This document shows, one piece after another, positions 23,429 through 35,815 of a stretch of 64,000 nucleotides of DNA. Below the pieces are notes generated by a model. It saw only the letters and a list, made by a program, of their open reading frames with translations, was not told the DNA's origin and did not search any database. The position numbers were made by a program, and so were the translations under genes. The stretch comes from Rhynchosporium graminicola (lineage: Eukaryota > Ascomycota > Leotiomycetes > Helotiales > Ploettnerulaceae), in the NCBI GenBank assembly GCA_900074885.1, contig FJUW01000001.1:806001-870000 (forward strand). Direction: 5' to 3'. How positions within the stretch are numbered: the first letter of the stretch is position 1; the number at the start of each line of letters is the position of its first letter.

Positions 23429-26400
23429 ATGCCTTCAGATATCCGAAGCTTCTTTGGAGGCAAGACCGCCACACCTATCCGGGAAAAGGAAGTCAAAAAG
23501 GAGGAGGATTCCAAAAAGAAACGAAGCAGTCAGTTCAATCCGCCATGCACTTACATCAAAACATACTGACAGTTTACAGAAAGTCGAAAGGTCATCGAGG
23601 ACAGCGACGATGAGGAAGAGCCGTATGAAATCTATTGGTCCCTTGAAAGATTACTTACTCACAATAACAGACCCAAAAAAGCAACACCCAAACCTTCAGC
23701 AAAGAAATTAGTGTTAACGAAGTTACTCGATCTATTTAAAATTTTCTAACAGTTTTTGCAGGAAGAAGGAATCACCGAAGGGCGAAGTAACCAGTACAGC
23801 AGATTATTTTGCCTCCAGTAACAAACCGAAACCCGCCAAATCCACTCCCGTAAAGTCAAAAGCAGCACCAAAAGTCGAGAACGGTAGTCGTTCTTCTGCT
23901 CGCAAGAAGAAGACTACAGCATCATATAGCGAAGTGAAAGATGACGACGAATTTGCCTTCTTGGAAGATGGAGATGATGCCTCAGATGATATCTTCGCTG
24001 CGGATGTTAAGGAGTCTGGTAAACGAAAGGATGATGGCTACGTGGAGATAGACAGCGACGATGAACCTGTGATCCAGCCGAAGCGAACAGTCACAAAAGG
24101 CAAGGCAGCATCTCAAGTCAAAAAGAAGGAAGATGTCGAGATGAAGGATGCAGATCCGTTTGTTATGGTGGACGATAGTGATGATATGATGGTCCTCGAT
24201 AAGCCAGCTTCAAAGTCTGGTGGGAAGAAGAGAAAGTCTGTGGACCTAGAATCAGAATCTGAAGAGGATGATGTCAAACCAGGTTCGAAGTCTGCTAAGA
24301 GCAAGTCCGTCAAACCACCTCCCGCAAAGAAACCTCGAGCCCCCAGGAAGACCAAGGAGGCAGAGCCAGAGAGCTTGGAGATGCAGCGTATTTTCGACAG
24401 TATACCACTTATCCGTGCACCCACACCTCCGCCCAAGGATCCAAATTTTAAGTACGACTTCAGAAAAGGTGGCGGCGGTGGCGGAGGCAACTCAGGAGAA
24501 CCGCCCGGAGCAGGCTCGAAGGAGATACCAGTAGGTGCAGAGAATTGCCTTGCTGGTATGACCTTCGTCTTCACAGGACTCTTGGAGACGCTTTCTAGAG
24601 ACGCAGGGACAGAGCTTGTGAAGCGTTATGGTGGCAAAGTCACCAGTGCTCCAAGTAGCAAGACGACCTTTGTGGTTCTTGGAACCGATGCTGGGCCTAG
24701 CAAACTTCGGAAGATCCATGACCTGGGTATCAAGACTATCGACGAAGATGGTCTATTTGCGGTTATCAGAAGCGTGCCAGCCAGTGGGGGAGACGGAAAG
24801 GCTGCTATTAAGAACGCGGAAAAGCAAAAAGCAGATATGGATAAGATCAAGAAGGAAGCAGAAGCGATGGAGAGGGAAGAAAAGAGACAGGCCGTCGAAG
24901 TTGAAAAGGCCGAGAAAGAAGCTCAGAAACTCGCCAAGCTCAAGGGTTCACAGGCAGCTGCCCCGGTACGCAGAATCGACCCGAGCTCGCAATTGTGGAC
25001 GACGAAGTATGCTCCGACTTCTCTCAATCAAATCTGCGGTAACCAGGCAGCTGTAAAGAAGATTGGAGATTGGTTAAATGGTTGGCCAAAAGCTCACAAG
25101 TATAATTTCCAACACAAGGGACCTGATGGACTCGGTGGTTACCGGGCAATCATCATTCACGGACCTCCTGGCATCGGAAAGACAACTGCGGCACATTTGG
25201 CTGCAAAGCTATCCGGATATGATATCATTGAAAGTAATGCAAGTGACACTCGAAGTAAGAAAATGGTTGAATCAGGTTTGGGCGAAGTCCTGAACAACAC
25301 ATCGTTGCGCGGCTATTTTGCTGGAGATGGTAAGACCGTCGATATCCAGAAGAAGAAAATCGTTCTGATCATGGACGAGGTTGATGGAATGTCTGCTGGA
25401 GATCGCGGTGGAGTAGGAGCTCTCGCGAAGGTGTGCAAGACAACTGATATTCCCATGATCTTGATCTGCAATGAAAGAAAGCTGCAGAAGATGAAACCTT
25501 TTGACTTTGTCACGTTCGACATGCCGTTCAGAAGACCTACCAAGGATCAAGTCAAGTCACGAATTGCTACCATTTGTCACAGGGAAGGGCTGAAATTGCC
25601 TATGCCGGTCATCGAGAAGCTCATCGAAGGTAGCAATCAAGACATCCGTCAGATCATCAATATGGTATCAACGGCTAAGCTCGACCAAAGTGCTATGGAT
25701 TTCGACCAGAGCAAGGCCATGTCAAAGGCTTGGGAAAAGCATGTCGTCCTGAAGCCTTGGGATATTTGTCACAAATTGCTCGGTGGAGGCATGTTCCATC
25801 CTTCCAGCACTGCGACACTCAATGACAAGATCGAGTTATACTTCAACGACCATGAATTTAGTTATCTGATGATTCAGGAGAATTATCTCAGCACCAAGCC
25901 TACCTTAGTTTCAAATCTGAACCCGAGAGAGGCAAGACTCAAGGCCTTGCAGCTTGCGGATCAAGCAGCTGAAAGTATAAGCGATGGAGACTTGGTAGAC
26001 AGGATGATCCATGGCTCCCAACAGCAATGGAGTCTCATGCCAACACATGCCGTTTTCAGTGCTGTCAGACCTGCTTCGTTCGCAGCTGGACTCATGACGG
26101 GACAGACAGCTTTCACAAAATGGTTAGGCAACAACAGTAAGCTTGGAAAGCTTAGCAGGTTTGTGAAGGAGATCCAATCGCATATGCGACTCCGGACATC
26201 TGGTGATCGCCATGAGATCCGACAGCAATACCTACCCGTGCTTTGGACACAAATGATCAAGAGACTAGAAATTGAGGGCAAGGATTGCGTGGAGGAGGTA
26301 ATTGACTTGATGGATAGCTACTTCCTAACTAGAGATGATTATGATTATATCATGGAACTTGGACTGGGTCCTCAAGACCAGGAGAAGGTTCACTTGGAGA

Positions 26401-26830
26401 CCCAGACCAAAGCATCATTCACCAGACAGTAAGCGTCTATGTCCATGAACTCTGAAGCTGTACTAATATGGCTAGGTACAATGCCCGAACCCATCCTCTA
26501 CCATTCATGAAAGCTACCAGCGTCATGGCACCTGCAAAGACAACAAAGCAAGCACCAGATCTCGAAGAGGCATTTGAGGAGGAAGCTGACGAAGTTGAAA
26601 TCGCTGAGGTGAAGAACGACGACGAAGAAGCTGATCTAAAGAAAGACAAATACATCAAGCAACCAAAGGTCAAGAAGGCCGCCGCGAAGAAAGCTGCACC
26701 AAAGAAGAAGGCCGCGAAGAAGGATGATGAGGAAGAAGAAGAGGACGATGAAGAGGAAGAGGTCAAGCCGAAGAAGAGCAAGGCTAAAACGAAGGCTAAG
26801 CCAGCGGCGAAAGGGAAGGGAAAGAAGTGA
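23429..26830 (+). CDS. RFC1: Replication factor C large subunit Rfc1
   Basis: The large subunit of the clamp loader that opens and loads PCNA at primer-template junctions in the nucleus. Exons 23429-23528, 23580-23622, 23671-23712, 23762-26428 and 26476-26830 join in phase to 1068 residues, the family's usual size. The extreme N-terminus, IRSFFGG, fits the PCNA-binding motif at the start of fungal Rfc1 proteins. An acidic, Lys-rich linker follows, then a BRCT domain (about 325-400, GMTFVFTGLLE and RYGGKV). The AAA+ core has Walker A GPPGIGKTT (about 529-537), Walker B IVLIMDEVD (about 595-603) and the ESNASDTR motif between them. The RFC1 C-terminal domain fills about 690-950. The last exon adds an alternating acidic and Lys/Ala-rich tail that looks like a nuclear localisation signal. 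The donor of the third intron (GTTAAC) is unusual but is the one that keeps frame. Confidence 0.96.
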
Positions 26831-28680
26831 TATATGTTGACTGATTGGTTGATTGATTGGTTGATTTATTGTTTTGGAGATGTATGATAGGAGTACGTAT
26901 ATACTTGATGCATTGTGGGAGATTTGGCGAAAGGTGTGGTTGACTTAGGGTTCTATTGTCCACATAGCGGTAGGAAAAAATGCAAAGAAATTCACGACAT
27001 TTCCTCTTGTTCCAATCTTCCGCTCATGTGCTTTGCTTTGTGTCGTTCAGGTGGCGCATCTACTATATCTGGACTCGGCTAGTGCCCGATCTCGTCTCGT
27101 ATTAGGTATGCCTTTGTTCTCCGACCTGGAATTGGGAAGTAGCCCTCAGCCTTGGACAAGTCCGAGTCCGACCCCAGTTTTGAGGCCACAGACGCACCTT
27201 TAGTCAAAGGCGGCGCCCTCCAAGAGACAAAGCTCTAACATGGGAGTCATGGGATAGATCAAATCCATACTATCAGGACAAACTACGCGAATGCTGAATC
27301 GGCTCTCAAGATGGCAAAGTTATTGGTAATATTGAACTCGATGGGTCGAGAGACAAGTAGACCAAGAGTTTTGGTGGTTCATCTATTGGAGATAAATTGT
27401 TGATCGTTTGGGGCTGCGAGGAAGAAGGCTTTGTTTGATTTTTGTTATCATAGGACCCTGGTGCTTGACATGAATGCTGTCACTATGAGAACCATTATAA
27501 TGGTGAGAGGATGCTTAGAGGAATTGGTAACGCCATGACAACTCCTGATCAGGATACTTGGGTGGCCGCGTTAGGGCTCATACGACTTCCCGACCCTTGT
27601 TGAGCAAGTGGTTGCATGGGACAGACTTTCACATTATCACATTTCTTTGCCATTCTCACTTGTCGATCTCACTTGACGTTTAGAGCTTCTCACTGCACCT
27701 CATTTGCAATAGCTCTGTCTCTTGCCTTTCATATTTTCAACAATGGTGTTGCCTCGCCTGTGTGTAGTCCCATGCCCGACATCTCATGTACCTGCATAGC
27801 TTACGCTGCGATCACTGCAATACTGTATGGGACGCAGGAACCCGCCGAAACCCAGAACAACTATCCGATTCTAAGCACGTACTGCAGATCATCGCATACA
27901 CCTTCATCTTCCAGACCACCGAGAAGCCCGTTTGCGGTGATGGAGGCGGCTGGATCTTGCGATGTTGCCAGACTTGGGCGCAAATCGTTGTGTGGCGTCT
28001 GCATTCCAACGGCCTGTAAATAGCCTTGGCAGACTGCTTTTCATTGTCCTTGTCAGCCACTTCAGAATTAATGGTCCGAGGCAATAGGTTGGCGCAAAGT
28101 GACTGGCACCTTTCTCGGCCCAAACGCGTCCTCGCAACTCTCGGCTACACCTTTCAATTTGGTCGGGCTTCTTGGTGCTTGTCAGTGTTGGCATTGATAT
28201 TGATGATCGATCGTGATGTTGCTCTATGCTTTGTACCGTAAATTTCGGCCCAGCTGGCGGGAGGAATGGAAAGGGCTAGATAGCATTCCTTGCCCACACC
28301 ACCCATCAACCACAATCCCAATGTCCCTGCCTCTTTCAGAATTGCAGAAACTCGAGTGGCTGGTCAAGGAACTCGCTTCTTTGTTTGCTCGACGAGCCAA
28401 ATACCCATCCATCACGTGTAGGGAGGTCATCCTCATCAGAGACATCCGCATTCCAGTCCCTCATAGTGGGTAGAATAGTGCACTATAATGCAGGAGGCTG
28501 GTAGACCTTCGACGGAACTGGATCTCTGCATAAGTATCCCCTCTCAGACCGTTTCGTATATTTTCTATCCCCAGATCTCACACTGATTCCTTACCTGCAT
28601 AAGTTCTCGTCTCCTACATCACTTTTGCATCGGAACATACTTTGAAACTCTACCTCTCGTTCACATCAGCCTGACTCAGT
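26831..28680. other. Intergenic interval upstream of the wetA homologue
   Basis: About 1.85 kb with no convincing exon. The open frame 27616-28023 (plus) begins with a hydrophobic stretch, but it overlaps several equally long frames and shows no family features. The last 420 bp hold three CATTCC/GGAATG elements and a pyrimidine-rich leader typical of a long fungal 5' UTR. Confidence 0.5.
28263..28454. promoter_or_regulatory. Three AbaA-type CATTCY elements upstream of wetA
   Basis: GGAATG at 28263-28268 and CATTCC at 28284-28289 and 28449-28454 lie 227-418 bp upstream of the start. In Aspergillus, the TEA-domain factor AbaA activates wetA through CATTCY sites. The element is short, so chance occurrences are possible; occupation is inference. 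Confidence 0.35.
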
Positions 28681-30324
28681 ATGTCGTTCTCTGCCGTTGC
28701 CTCCTACTCGGTAAACAAAGGGCCTGAGATGTTAATGCAAGGCTACGAAGACGTCTTCGACGAGTTCATCGCTTACAATGCTACCGATGACGAGGCTTCC
28801 GAATATCCATTACCAGATTCAGTCTTTTTGAGAAGCTCAGAAAGCAGTCTAGGAGACGTGTCCCAGAGCTCGAATGGTGATGAAAACAACTATATGGCCG
28901 CTCATATTTCGTGTCAAGGCGATTCTTGGGCGATGAAGGATTCCGCTGTAGCTTCACAGTCAGCCGAGCACTTTTACGGCTCTGAAAGAGCCGCGACTTC
29001 ACACAGTGACTTGCTCAGCCTCGGAGACATCCACTTGTCTCCTCGAATTTCTCTACCGCCTTCTCCTGCAAAACCCAACCAGACACTGCGAAGAAAGAAC
29101 CGTATTGTCGAGTCTTTGTCAAAGACTTTCCAGAGAGGCTCTGCGACACTTGACAAGAGTGTTCTCCGGAGCCCTATCAGGAAAGCACATTCGAACCCGG
29201 CAATGATGCGAACGATCCATCACAAGAACAGCAATCTCGATCTTTGGGGACAGAGGCTTGATCTTGAAGCTGGGAAGTTCGATTTCGATTTCGCACAGGA
29301 TGATGCAGCTCTTTCGCCTCCTTCTGCCAGAATGCTACGACACACCCAGTCACTCGATCCTCAGAAAGGAGAGCTCATCAACGGGCACACATATAAACAT
29401 GCTTTGACACAGCACGCATCACGTTCAACAATATGTGATACGCCACTGTCAACTCCAACTTTGGGCCACTATCCATCGCGACAGACAAGTCAAAAATTCT
29501 GCTCAGATAATGCGCTGTTTCCAGTCACACCTCAAGCCCATAACTCTTCATCATGGTCGCAGTTACCAGGATATCCTGACTTTAACAATTCCGAAAACTC
29601 AACCATCTATCCTGAAATCGAGCCTCCTCTCTGGTGGAATCATGCCTCAACTGCACCAATGGCTCAGCCGTCACCCAATATGATCCAAACAAATGCCCTG
29701 CGATCGAGCAAAAATCTAGCCTCGCAGTTTCAGAACGATCTGGCATACAGCAACAACGATGTCGTACACGACTCCTCAAACAGGGTCAACGGACTCATGA
29801 TCCAAATGCCCGACAGCTCCGCCCAACCTTCTTTCGTAATGGATGATTCGCCCATGCTTGCCCCTCAGTTCTATACATCCAGCTCTCGTCCTCAGCTGCA
29901 CCACAAAACAAATCAGCACAATCGACAAGTCTCATACCACGCCCGGTCTCGTCAGCACCAGTCGCAGCCCCAGAACACCACCCGAACACGTAAGAGCCGC
30001 TCCGATTTCCAGTCCAGCGATTCGGAGTCGCCATCTCCCCAACCGGCAGCCTTCCAGGTCCGGAAGCGGAAGACGTCCAAATCGGGCAAGCAGTCGACGC
30101 CTAGAACACCTACATCAGGCCCTGCTGATTTTGTCAACTATACGCCGAGTGATAGTCGGAAGATCCTGACCGGAGTGGCACCGAGTGGATCGTCGAAGAC
30201 GAAGGCGAGGAGGGAAAAAGAAGCTGATGATAAGAGGAGGAAGTTGGGTCAAGCTGCGATGAGAGCTGTCAGAGCGGCTGGAGGAGATGTGGAGAGTTTA
30301 GTTGAGCAGGGGCTTTTCGTTTGA
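28681..30324 (+). CDS. wetA: Developmental regulator WetA homologue
   Basis: A probable nuclear regulator of the late phase of conidiation (spore-wall maturation and dormancy in Aspergillus). A single exon encodes 547 residues, close to the roughly 550 of the Aspergillus protein. Most of the sequence is Ser/Gln/His-rich and disordered. An acidic segment near the N-terminus (YEDVFDEFIAY) and short motifs such as LSPRISLPPSPAKP are likely to be conserved in relatives. The diagnostic part is the C-terminus, about 485-547, with TPSDSRKILTGVAPSGSSKT followed by a basic helix and AAMRAVRAAGGDVESL. This block is what identifies WetA proteins across filamentous ascomycetes. Basic clusters in the last 120 residues could be nuclear signals. 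Identification rests on my recall of that C-terminal block, so I am confident but could not align it. Confidence 0.85.
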   Translation: MSFSAVASYSVNKGPEMLMQGYEDVFDEFIAYNATDDEASEYPLPDSVFLRSSESSLGDVSQSSNGDENNYMAAHISCQGDSWAMKDSAVASQSAEHFYGSERAATSHSDLLSLGDIHLSPRISLPPSPAKPNQTLRRKNRIVESLSKTFQRGSATLDKSVLRSPIRKAHSNPAMMRTIHHKNSNLDLWGQRLDLEAGKFDFDFAQDDAALSPPSARMLRHTQSLDPQKGELINGHTYKHALTQHASRSTICDTPLSTPTLGHYPSRQTSQKFCSDNALFPVTPQAHNSSSWSQLPGYPDFNNSENSTIYPEIEPPLWWNHASTAPMAQPSPNMIQTNALRSSKNLASQFQNDLAYSNNDVVHDSSNRVNGLMIQMPDSSAQPSFVMDDSPMLAPQFYTSSSRPQLHHKTNQHNRQVSYHARSRQHQSQPQNTTRTRKSRSDFQSSDSESPSPQPAAFQVRKRKTSKSGKQSTPRTPTSGPADFVNYTPSDSRKILTGVAPSGSSKTKARREKEADDKRRKLGQAAMRAVRAAGGDVESLVEQGLFV

Positions 30325-33062
30325 GCGTTTTCTCTGGTTTCGATCTCTTGTTGTATTTGAAATATGTAATTCTTCAGGTACCTGGTTTCTGTGGATACGG
30401 GCAGGTTAGAATGAGGGTGTAAACATATATGAGCGATTGACTAATTAGAGAGGAAGAATGAAAATGTACCACACTACCTTAAACTTTCTGCTTTTAATTT
30501 CCTCATCTTATGACAAGCAAGCTTGTTGAGATTATCTTCAATCATACATGCAAGACTTCGGATTTCCTGTAGCTTTTTGAAGCGAATTCATCTCATTGTT
30601 CTTTCCTTTCACGGTATGTAGCCTTTCAGCTCTTTGAACCTTTCGATTCCTGTTCATTCCATTCGAGTGCAGTGCACCGCTTGCAACTTTCTGAACACGG
30701 AAATTGTTCTATTGGCGACGCGTCACTATATATCAGCATCTTTAATTCTAACGATTTTCGATTTCGAAAGAGCTTGTGCTACCTCGCATTGTAATTTTCA
30801 TTTACATCATTAGGTTCCATCGAGTGCTTGATATATCTGCATTGAAAAAGCTGTTTTCATAGTCCTCTGAGAGACTCGAAAAAAGCTCGAATGCCCACAC
30901 CTGCAATTTTATCCTCATTTCCCAAACTTGGCTAAGAAGAGCACTTAGTAAATGATACAGGCGTCACGTTCTTCAGCAACAGACTCATAGACCGCACTGC
31001 ATCAAGCAGTCCAGCTGGATTGCCGTACCCATTAACTTTGCTGATGCTCTACCCAGAACATCAAGATCCAGAACGAGCGGCGGGAGAAGTCCTTTGCTTC
31101 TAGACGCATTTCGGGCTCGCCGGGAAAGTCTATGTGCTCCTCAGGATCGCTCCAGATTACATCAGCACCAGCTTCTGCAACTTTTTCCATTGCAGCTCGA
31201 TTGCATCACGCAGTCTTACGTATAGTAATTGCATATTTTGTTTCATTGACACATATCCCGAAATTTGCTCCGTTGGCCAATGCCACCTCTTACTCGCGTA
31301 ACGAAAAAGTGACAAGAACTCATCTAAAGATGGCTCGAGACGAGAGAACGCATGTCTCAAGAAATTCATGAGATATTGAGAAGCAAAGAAGAGAAGACTA
31401 GCTACTTTATTACCTACTTACTTGATCGCCAGCATCCACAAGCCCAGAGCATATAAATACCTATCCTCATACCGGAACAGTATATCCATATTTTCATGCG
31501 TATCAAAGTAGATGAAATTGAAATCTTGGGCTCCAAGCCCACAAGCTGCTCCTACGCTAGCTATGCAATTCTCGGAAAGAAAGGAAAATGCGTTGCTATG
31601 ATGCTATCTCGGGCTATGGAGACAGAAAGGGAAGTTCGACGAAGGATATCAAGGTTACGGCCTATCTCGACTTCAAAAGCATTGATCGGAGGGATCTCTT
31701 CAATTTGGGCTTTGACTAGATCTTCTAGGCGTGAGATGGGACTGAGCTTACCGATGCGGCTCGGTCCGTCGCGTTGGTCGCGTAAGCCAACGGAACGAGG
31801 CTTCGTTCAACGAGAAACAGCCATCTAGTATTCGAGGACGCAGGTCGATCATAACGTCACGAACGTACCTATCTTGAGACATGGCTTAGAGTAATCTCAT
31901 AAAGTCACCTAACCTTTTGATGACTTTGAGAATCTAGATTGATAGAAGCCCCATGCCGCTTCGTCCGAGATCATATTTGAGAGGAGGCTGACCTCGGAGG
32001 CAGCAGGCATTCAAAATGAAAAGGCAGACTTCCGCAAAGTCTCTGAATATTGCCTGCAACACGTCTATGAGAAGGGAAGGAGGGGAGTACTTGAAAAGGC
32101 CTTCCCATGATGTTGTTACTCGTTACATCGAGGTAATCTTTCTTACTTATAAGCGAACCTGTAGGCGCAGGCGGTCTAGCGCTCCGGCGCTTTCATATTA
32201 TAGAAACCTAAAGATCCCTCCCTACATGCCAGGGTGCGAAGCGTCGTCGAGCGTTGGCTGGTCTAGAAAAGCACCTTCCTGCAAAGCCTTCACCACAGAA
32301 TCATCACGACTATCTCATTTAAACCGATTAAGTTCAGAAATGTAAGGTAGTGGTGAAGCTTCGATGCCAACACCAGCACCAGTACTGCGATGATGCGTCT
32401 CGAGCCGGGCTATTTTGAGATGCTGCGGCTGGAAGCCATGTCATTGATTGGTGCCAGGGCTGGGGGGCTGTTCTTGGCCAGGCTCTCAGGGCTGAAGAAG
32501 CGGAAATGGGGTATTCGACGTCGTCGTAGTTTTCGTCGTCTTGTTTTCCTTCAGTATTGTGCTATGCATCTTATTTACGAGCAAATGATTTTTCATCTTA
32601 ATATTCCCATCTCTTCTGACCGCATTATTGCTGTGCAGCTGCGACATCGAGGCGCCTATGCGATCAGCCTTGCCGCGGAGCCTGATGCGAATCAAAAAGC
32701 AGGTACACTGTGCCGCGCTGCAGACGTCCATCGGTGACGGTGACACAATCGGGATATAGTGCAGAGTTGTTAGAGGAAGAGAAAGGGTAAACTTGGGAGT
32801 AAACAACATCGTGGCTAGGAAATACGCGGACATACTTAAAGCTTCCTTTGAACGCTGGCAGCCAGTCGCTGGCCGGTACAGCTGCACACGCGAGGCGATT
32901 AATGAGGTTGCGCTGGGGGAGTCTTCATTCGAATCTTTCGGTTTCCGGGTCGTATTCTCCTGCTGCCTGTTCGACAACCCCTCAGCATTTCTTACGCTCG
33001 TTATACTGTGAAATCGATTAGTCGTTACCATACATCAAGGGCGGGAAACAGTACGTCAGGGT
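30325..33062. other. Long intergenic interval with coding-like minus-strand fragments
   Basis: About 2.7 kb. The first 600 bp are presumably the wetA 3' UTR and AT-rich spacer. Between about 31030 and 32520 the minus strand shows several protein-like stretches in different frames, interrupted by stops: one at about 31032-31182 contains KVAEAGADVIWSDPEEHIDF, another at about 31530-31720 contains ISRLEDLVKAQIEEIPPINA. None was recognised. They may be remains of a decayed gene. Plus-strand frames such as 32016-32345 look like random antisense sequence. Confidence 0.35.
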
Positions 33063-35815
33063 ATGGCCAATTCTGGCTCAGGCGATGACTACCCCTACCC
33101 ATGGGGCGGTTCCATTCCTAAAGGAAGACCAGACTTAAAACATCAGGGCTCGTCGACGTCGGATGTTAGTTCGCTGGGTGGATATCAGCCCGATCATAGG
33201 GACTCCGTGGTCTCAGTACCCTCGCCACCCTTAGAGCACTCCAGGTCATACACGAGAGATGAAGTGGATATCAGCCGGGTTCAGATATCGTCAGGTGAAG
33301 GCTATGATATCACATCGCCTTATGAAAGGTCTAGGAATCATGGCAAATTGTCGCCAAAGCTACCAGAGACACTACGGTTTGGCACGCCCTCTCCAACTTT
33401 CAAATCAGGCTTGAAGGTGTTCCGTAGTGCTCAGACTTCTCAATCATATGAGCCCATATCCAGTCCGAGTGTTGGACCAAACACATCAATGAGATCATCA
33501 AGGCGCTATTCAAGCAGAAGAAGTGGCTCCAGCAGCTCTTTGCTCAACATGAATCATGGTACTATTCATGAAGGAGAAGAAATCGACCTGAGTTTGTTAG
33601 GATCTGCAATACCTATGGGTATGGCTACTCATAAGACGGCATACGCCTCTGGGGACGAAGAAGATGAGCACGCGACTATCATGTCCCCAATGGGTTTCGA
33701 TGTTTCGTCATTCCTTGGACCTCCGCAAAACGAAGAGCAATTGAGGGTTGTGAATCGTCAAGAAGCCGCTGGTATACTTACTGGGGGATTAGGTGCTGGT
33801 TGGAAGCCAGATGCTACTATAAGAAGTGCAGATCTGTATGCCAATTCCCCTATTAGCCCGAATACTCCGGGAGGCCTTACCCGTGGAATATCCTTTCGGA
33901 AACCATCGCTCCACAGAGCTCCAGCATTGACTAGGAAGCAGACGGTTCGAGAAATGGGTCAATTTGAAGCAAATAAAAGAGGGAAGATTATCGAGGTCAT
34001 TGTGGAGGAACCTACTTTCGACATGAGCTCCTTCACGGGTGACAGTTCTGCATCTATCAATTTCGACCAAATCTCAGGGCCGACCGGGACACGTAAAAGC
34101 ACCATTCCTGTAGCTACATCAGAGACGTTCTACCCACAGGATAATTGGAAGCCATTTTCGATGCGATGGCCATACATCACCGGCCTTATCACTATCTCCG
34201 TGATTTTAGCAGCAGCCCAAGAGTATCTGTTTCAGAAAGGCGCACTATATACTTTTGCTTCTGCTTCAAAGCTTAGCACGTGGAGCTACTTCACTTTCAA
34301 ATATCTTCCCACTTTGGTCGCCGTCTCTTTTGGTGTTTTGTGGCAGGTAACGGACTTTGAGGTGAAGCGACTGGAAGCTTATTACCAGCTTTCGAGGCAA
34401 GGAGGCGCTTTGGCAGCTGAGTCGATCAATGTAAGCAAATTCAGCAACGCAGTCTGAAATATGCTGATTATAGATTACAGGTCGACTATATCACCTTCTT
34501 CAATTTCCTTCGCCCTATACGAGCGTTGCAGTATAAGCACTATGCTGTTGCTGTCTCATCAATTGCGACACTTATGGCAGTTTCGCTTGTTCCTACGCTC
34601 CAAGCAGCTTCGATTGAGCTCAAAAAAAGCAAGCGTTCGGAAGAGCCTGGATTTGAGGGCGAACAAGAAATTATCATTAACGCAATCTTGTCTCGGGTGC
34701 TTAGTGCCATTTTGATACTCATTGCAGGCCTGGGATCTCTCCTTGTATGGCAGCTCGGCAGTCGTCCCTCAGGTCTTGTAGCAGATGTCAAAGGAATAGC
34801 TGGCATCGCCGCCATGGCAAACCGAAGTCATATTCTGATGGACTTCAAAAATATGGATACAGCCACACCTGAGTTAATTCATCAAACACTCAAATCTCAT
34901 CGATACTCTCTCCGAAACTCATCGCTAGCTCCCGAAGACAAAGTGCCACTCACCCAGGAAGAGAAAGACAAACATGATCAGCGGACTAGGCAAGACAATC
35001 CCCACCCTCTCATGCTCAGGCTCATAGCTGGAATCCCATTCATCATCGGCATGATCCTCTTCATGATCCTGGTTCCGATCATCCTCTTCGTCGATATCGC
35101 CAATTCTCTTACGACAAGGGCACCCTGGTTCCTGACCGCACTCGCCGTCTTTATCAAGCTCGCATGGGGAACTCTCGAAACCGACGTCCGCATGATCGAG
35201 CCCTTCTACATCCTCTCCAGACGCCACGCCTCACCAAAAGTCCTCACTCTAGACTACACCGCCATGGCATTCGGCTGGATGCCCTTTCGAGCCTTTGCCA
35301 ATGGGAACGTCCTCGTCGGTCTCGTAGGCCTTGGTTCTGTGTTCGCTGAAATCTTGACTATCTGCTCGACATCGTTCGCTAATGTCGATGGTACCAGATA
35401 TATCCACGCATCATCAGAACCCGACGACGGCGAAGAGACACCCGTCACATTCTGGGCTTCCTTCGGCCTCGCCCTTTTCATAATATCATTCCTCTGTCTG
35501 GTTGCTGGGCTCGTCTACTCGCGTCGTCGACACCCGTTCCTACCTCGTCAACCTAATACCATCGCTTCCATTTTAGCGTTCATCCATCAGAGTAAAATGC
35601 TTTACGACTTTGTGGGGACCGAAAAGATGAATAATGATGAGATGGTGAGGAAACTGGGGAGTTTGGGAAAGACTTATGGGCTTGGATGGTTCACGGGCAG
35701 GGATGGAGAGATCCATTGTGGTGTTGATGAGGAGGAGCTGGTTAGCGCTTATAAGCATGGTGATGATGCGAGGAAGGCGAGCCAGCCGTGGAGGGACTTT
35801 AATGAGTTTTACTAG
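33063..35815 (+). CDS. DUF3433 multi-pass membrane protein (SPRAY-like)
   Basis: Two exons, 33063-34430 and 34481-35815, join in phase 0 and give 900 residues. Residues 1-365 are hydrophilic, Ser/Pro-rich and probably cytosolic (repeated SSP and SSRRYSSRR segments suggest heavy phosphorylation). From about residue 374 there are two halves, each with several transmembrane helices and the shared pattern DxxVKRLEAYYQLS or DVRMIEPFYILSRR after a helix pair. This duplicated arrangement is the DUF3433 family, which includes the Neurospora SPRAY protein linked to calcium-dependent hyphal growth. The name SPRAY is from memory of that family; orthology was not tested. A short C-terminal soluble domain contains YGLGWFTGRDGEIHCGVDEE. 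Biochemical function is unknown. Confidence 0.82.

Noticed and set aside
24113..24574. 153-codon minus-strand frame inside rfc1
   Set aside because: It is an antisense shadow of the acidic, Lys-rich linker of Rfc1, explaining its Ser/Phe/Leu-rich composition.
27616..28023. 135-codon frame with a hydrophobic start upstream of wetA
   Set aside because: Several other frames of similar length overlap it on both strands. It has odd Cys/Ser composition and no recognisable domain.
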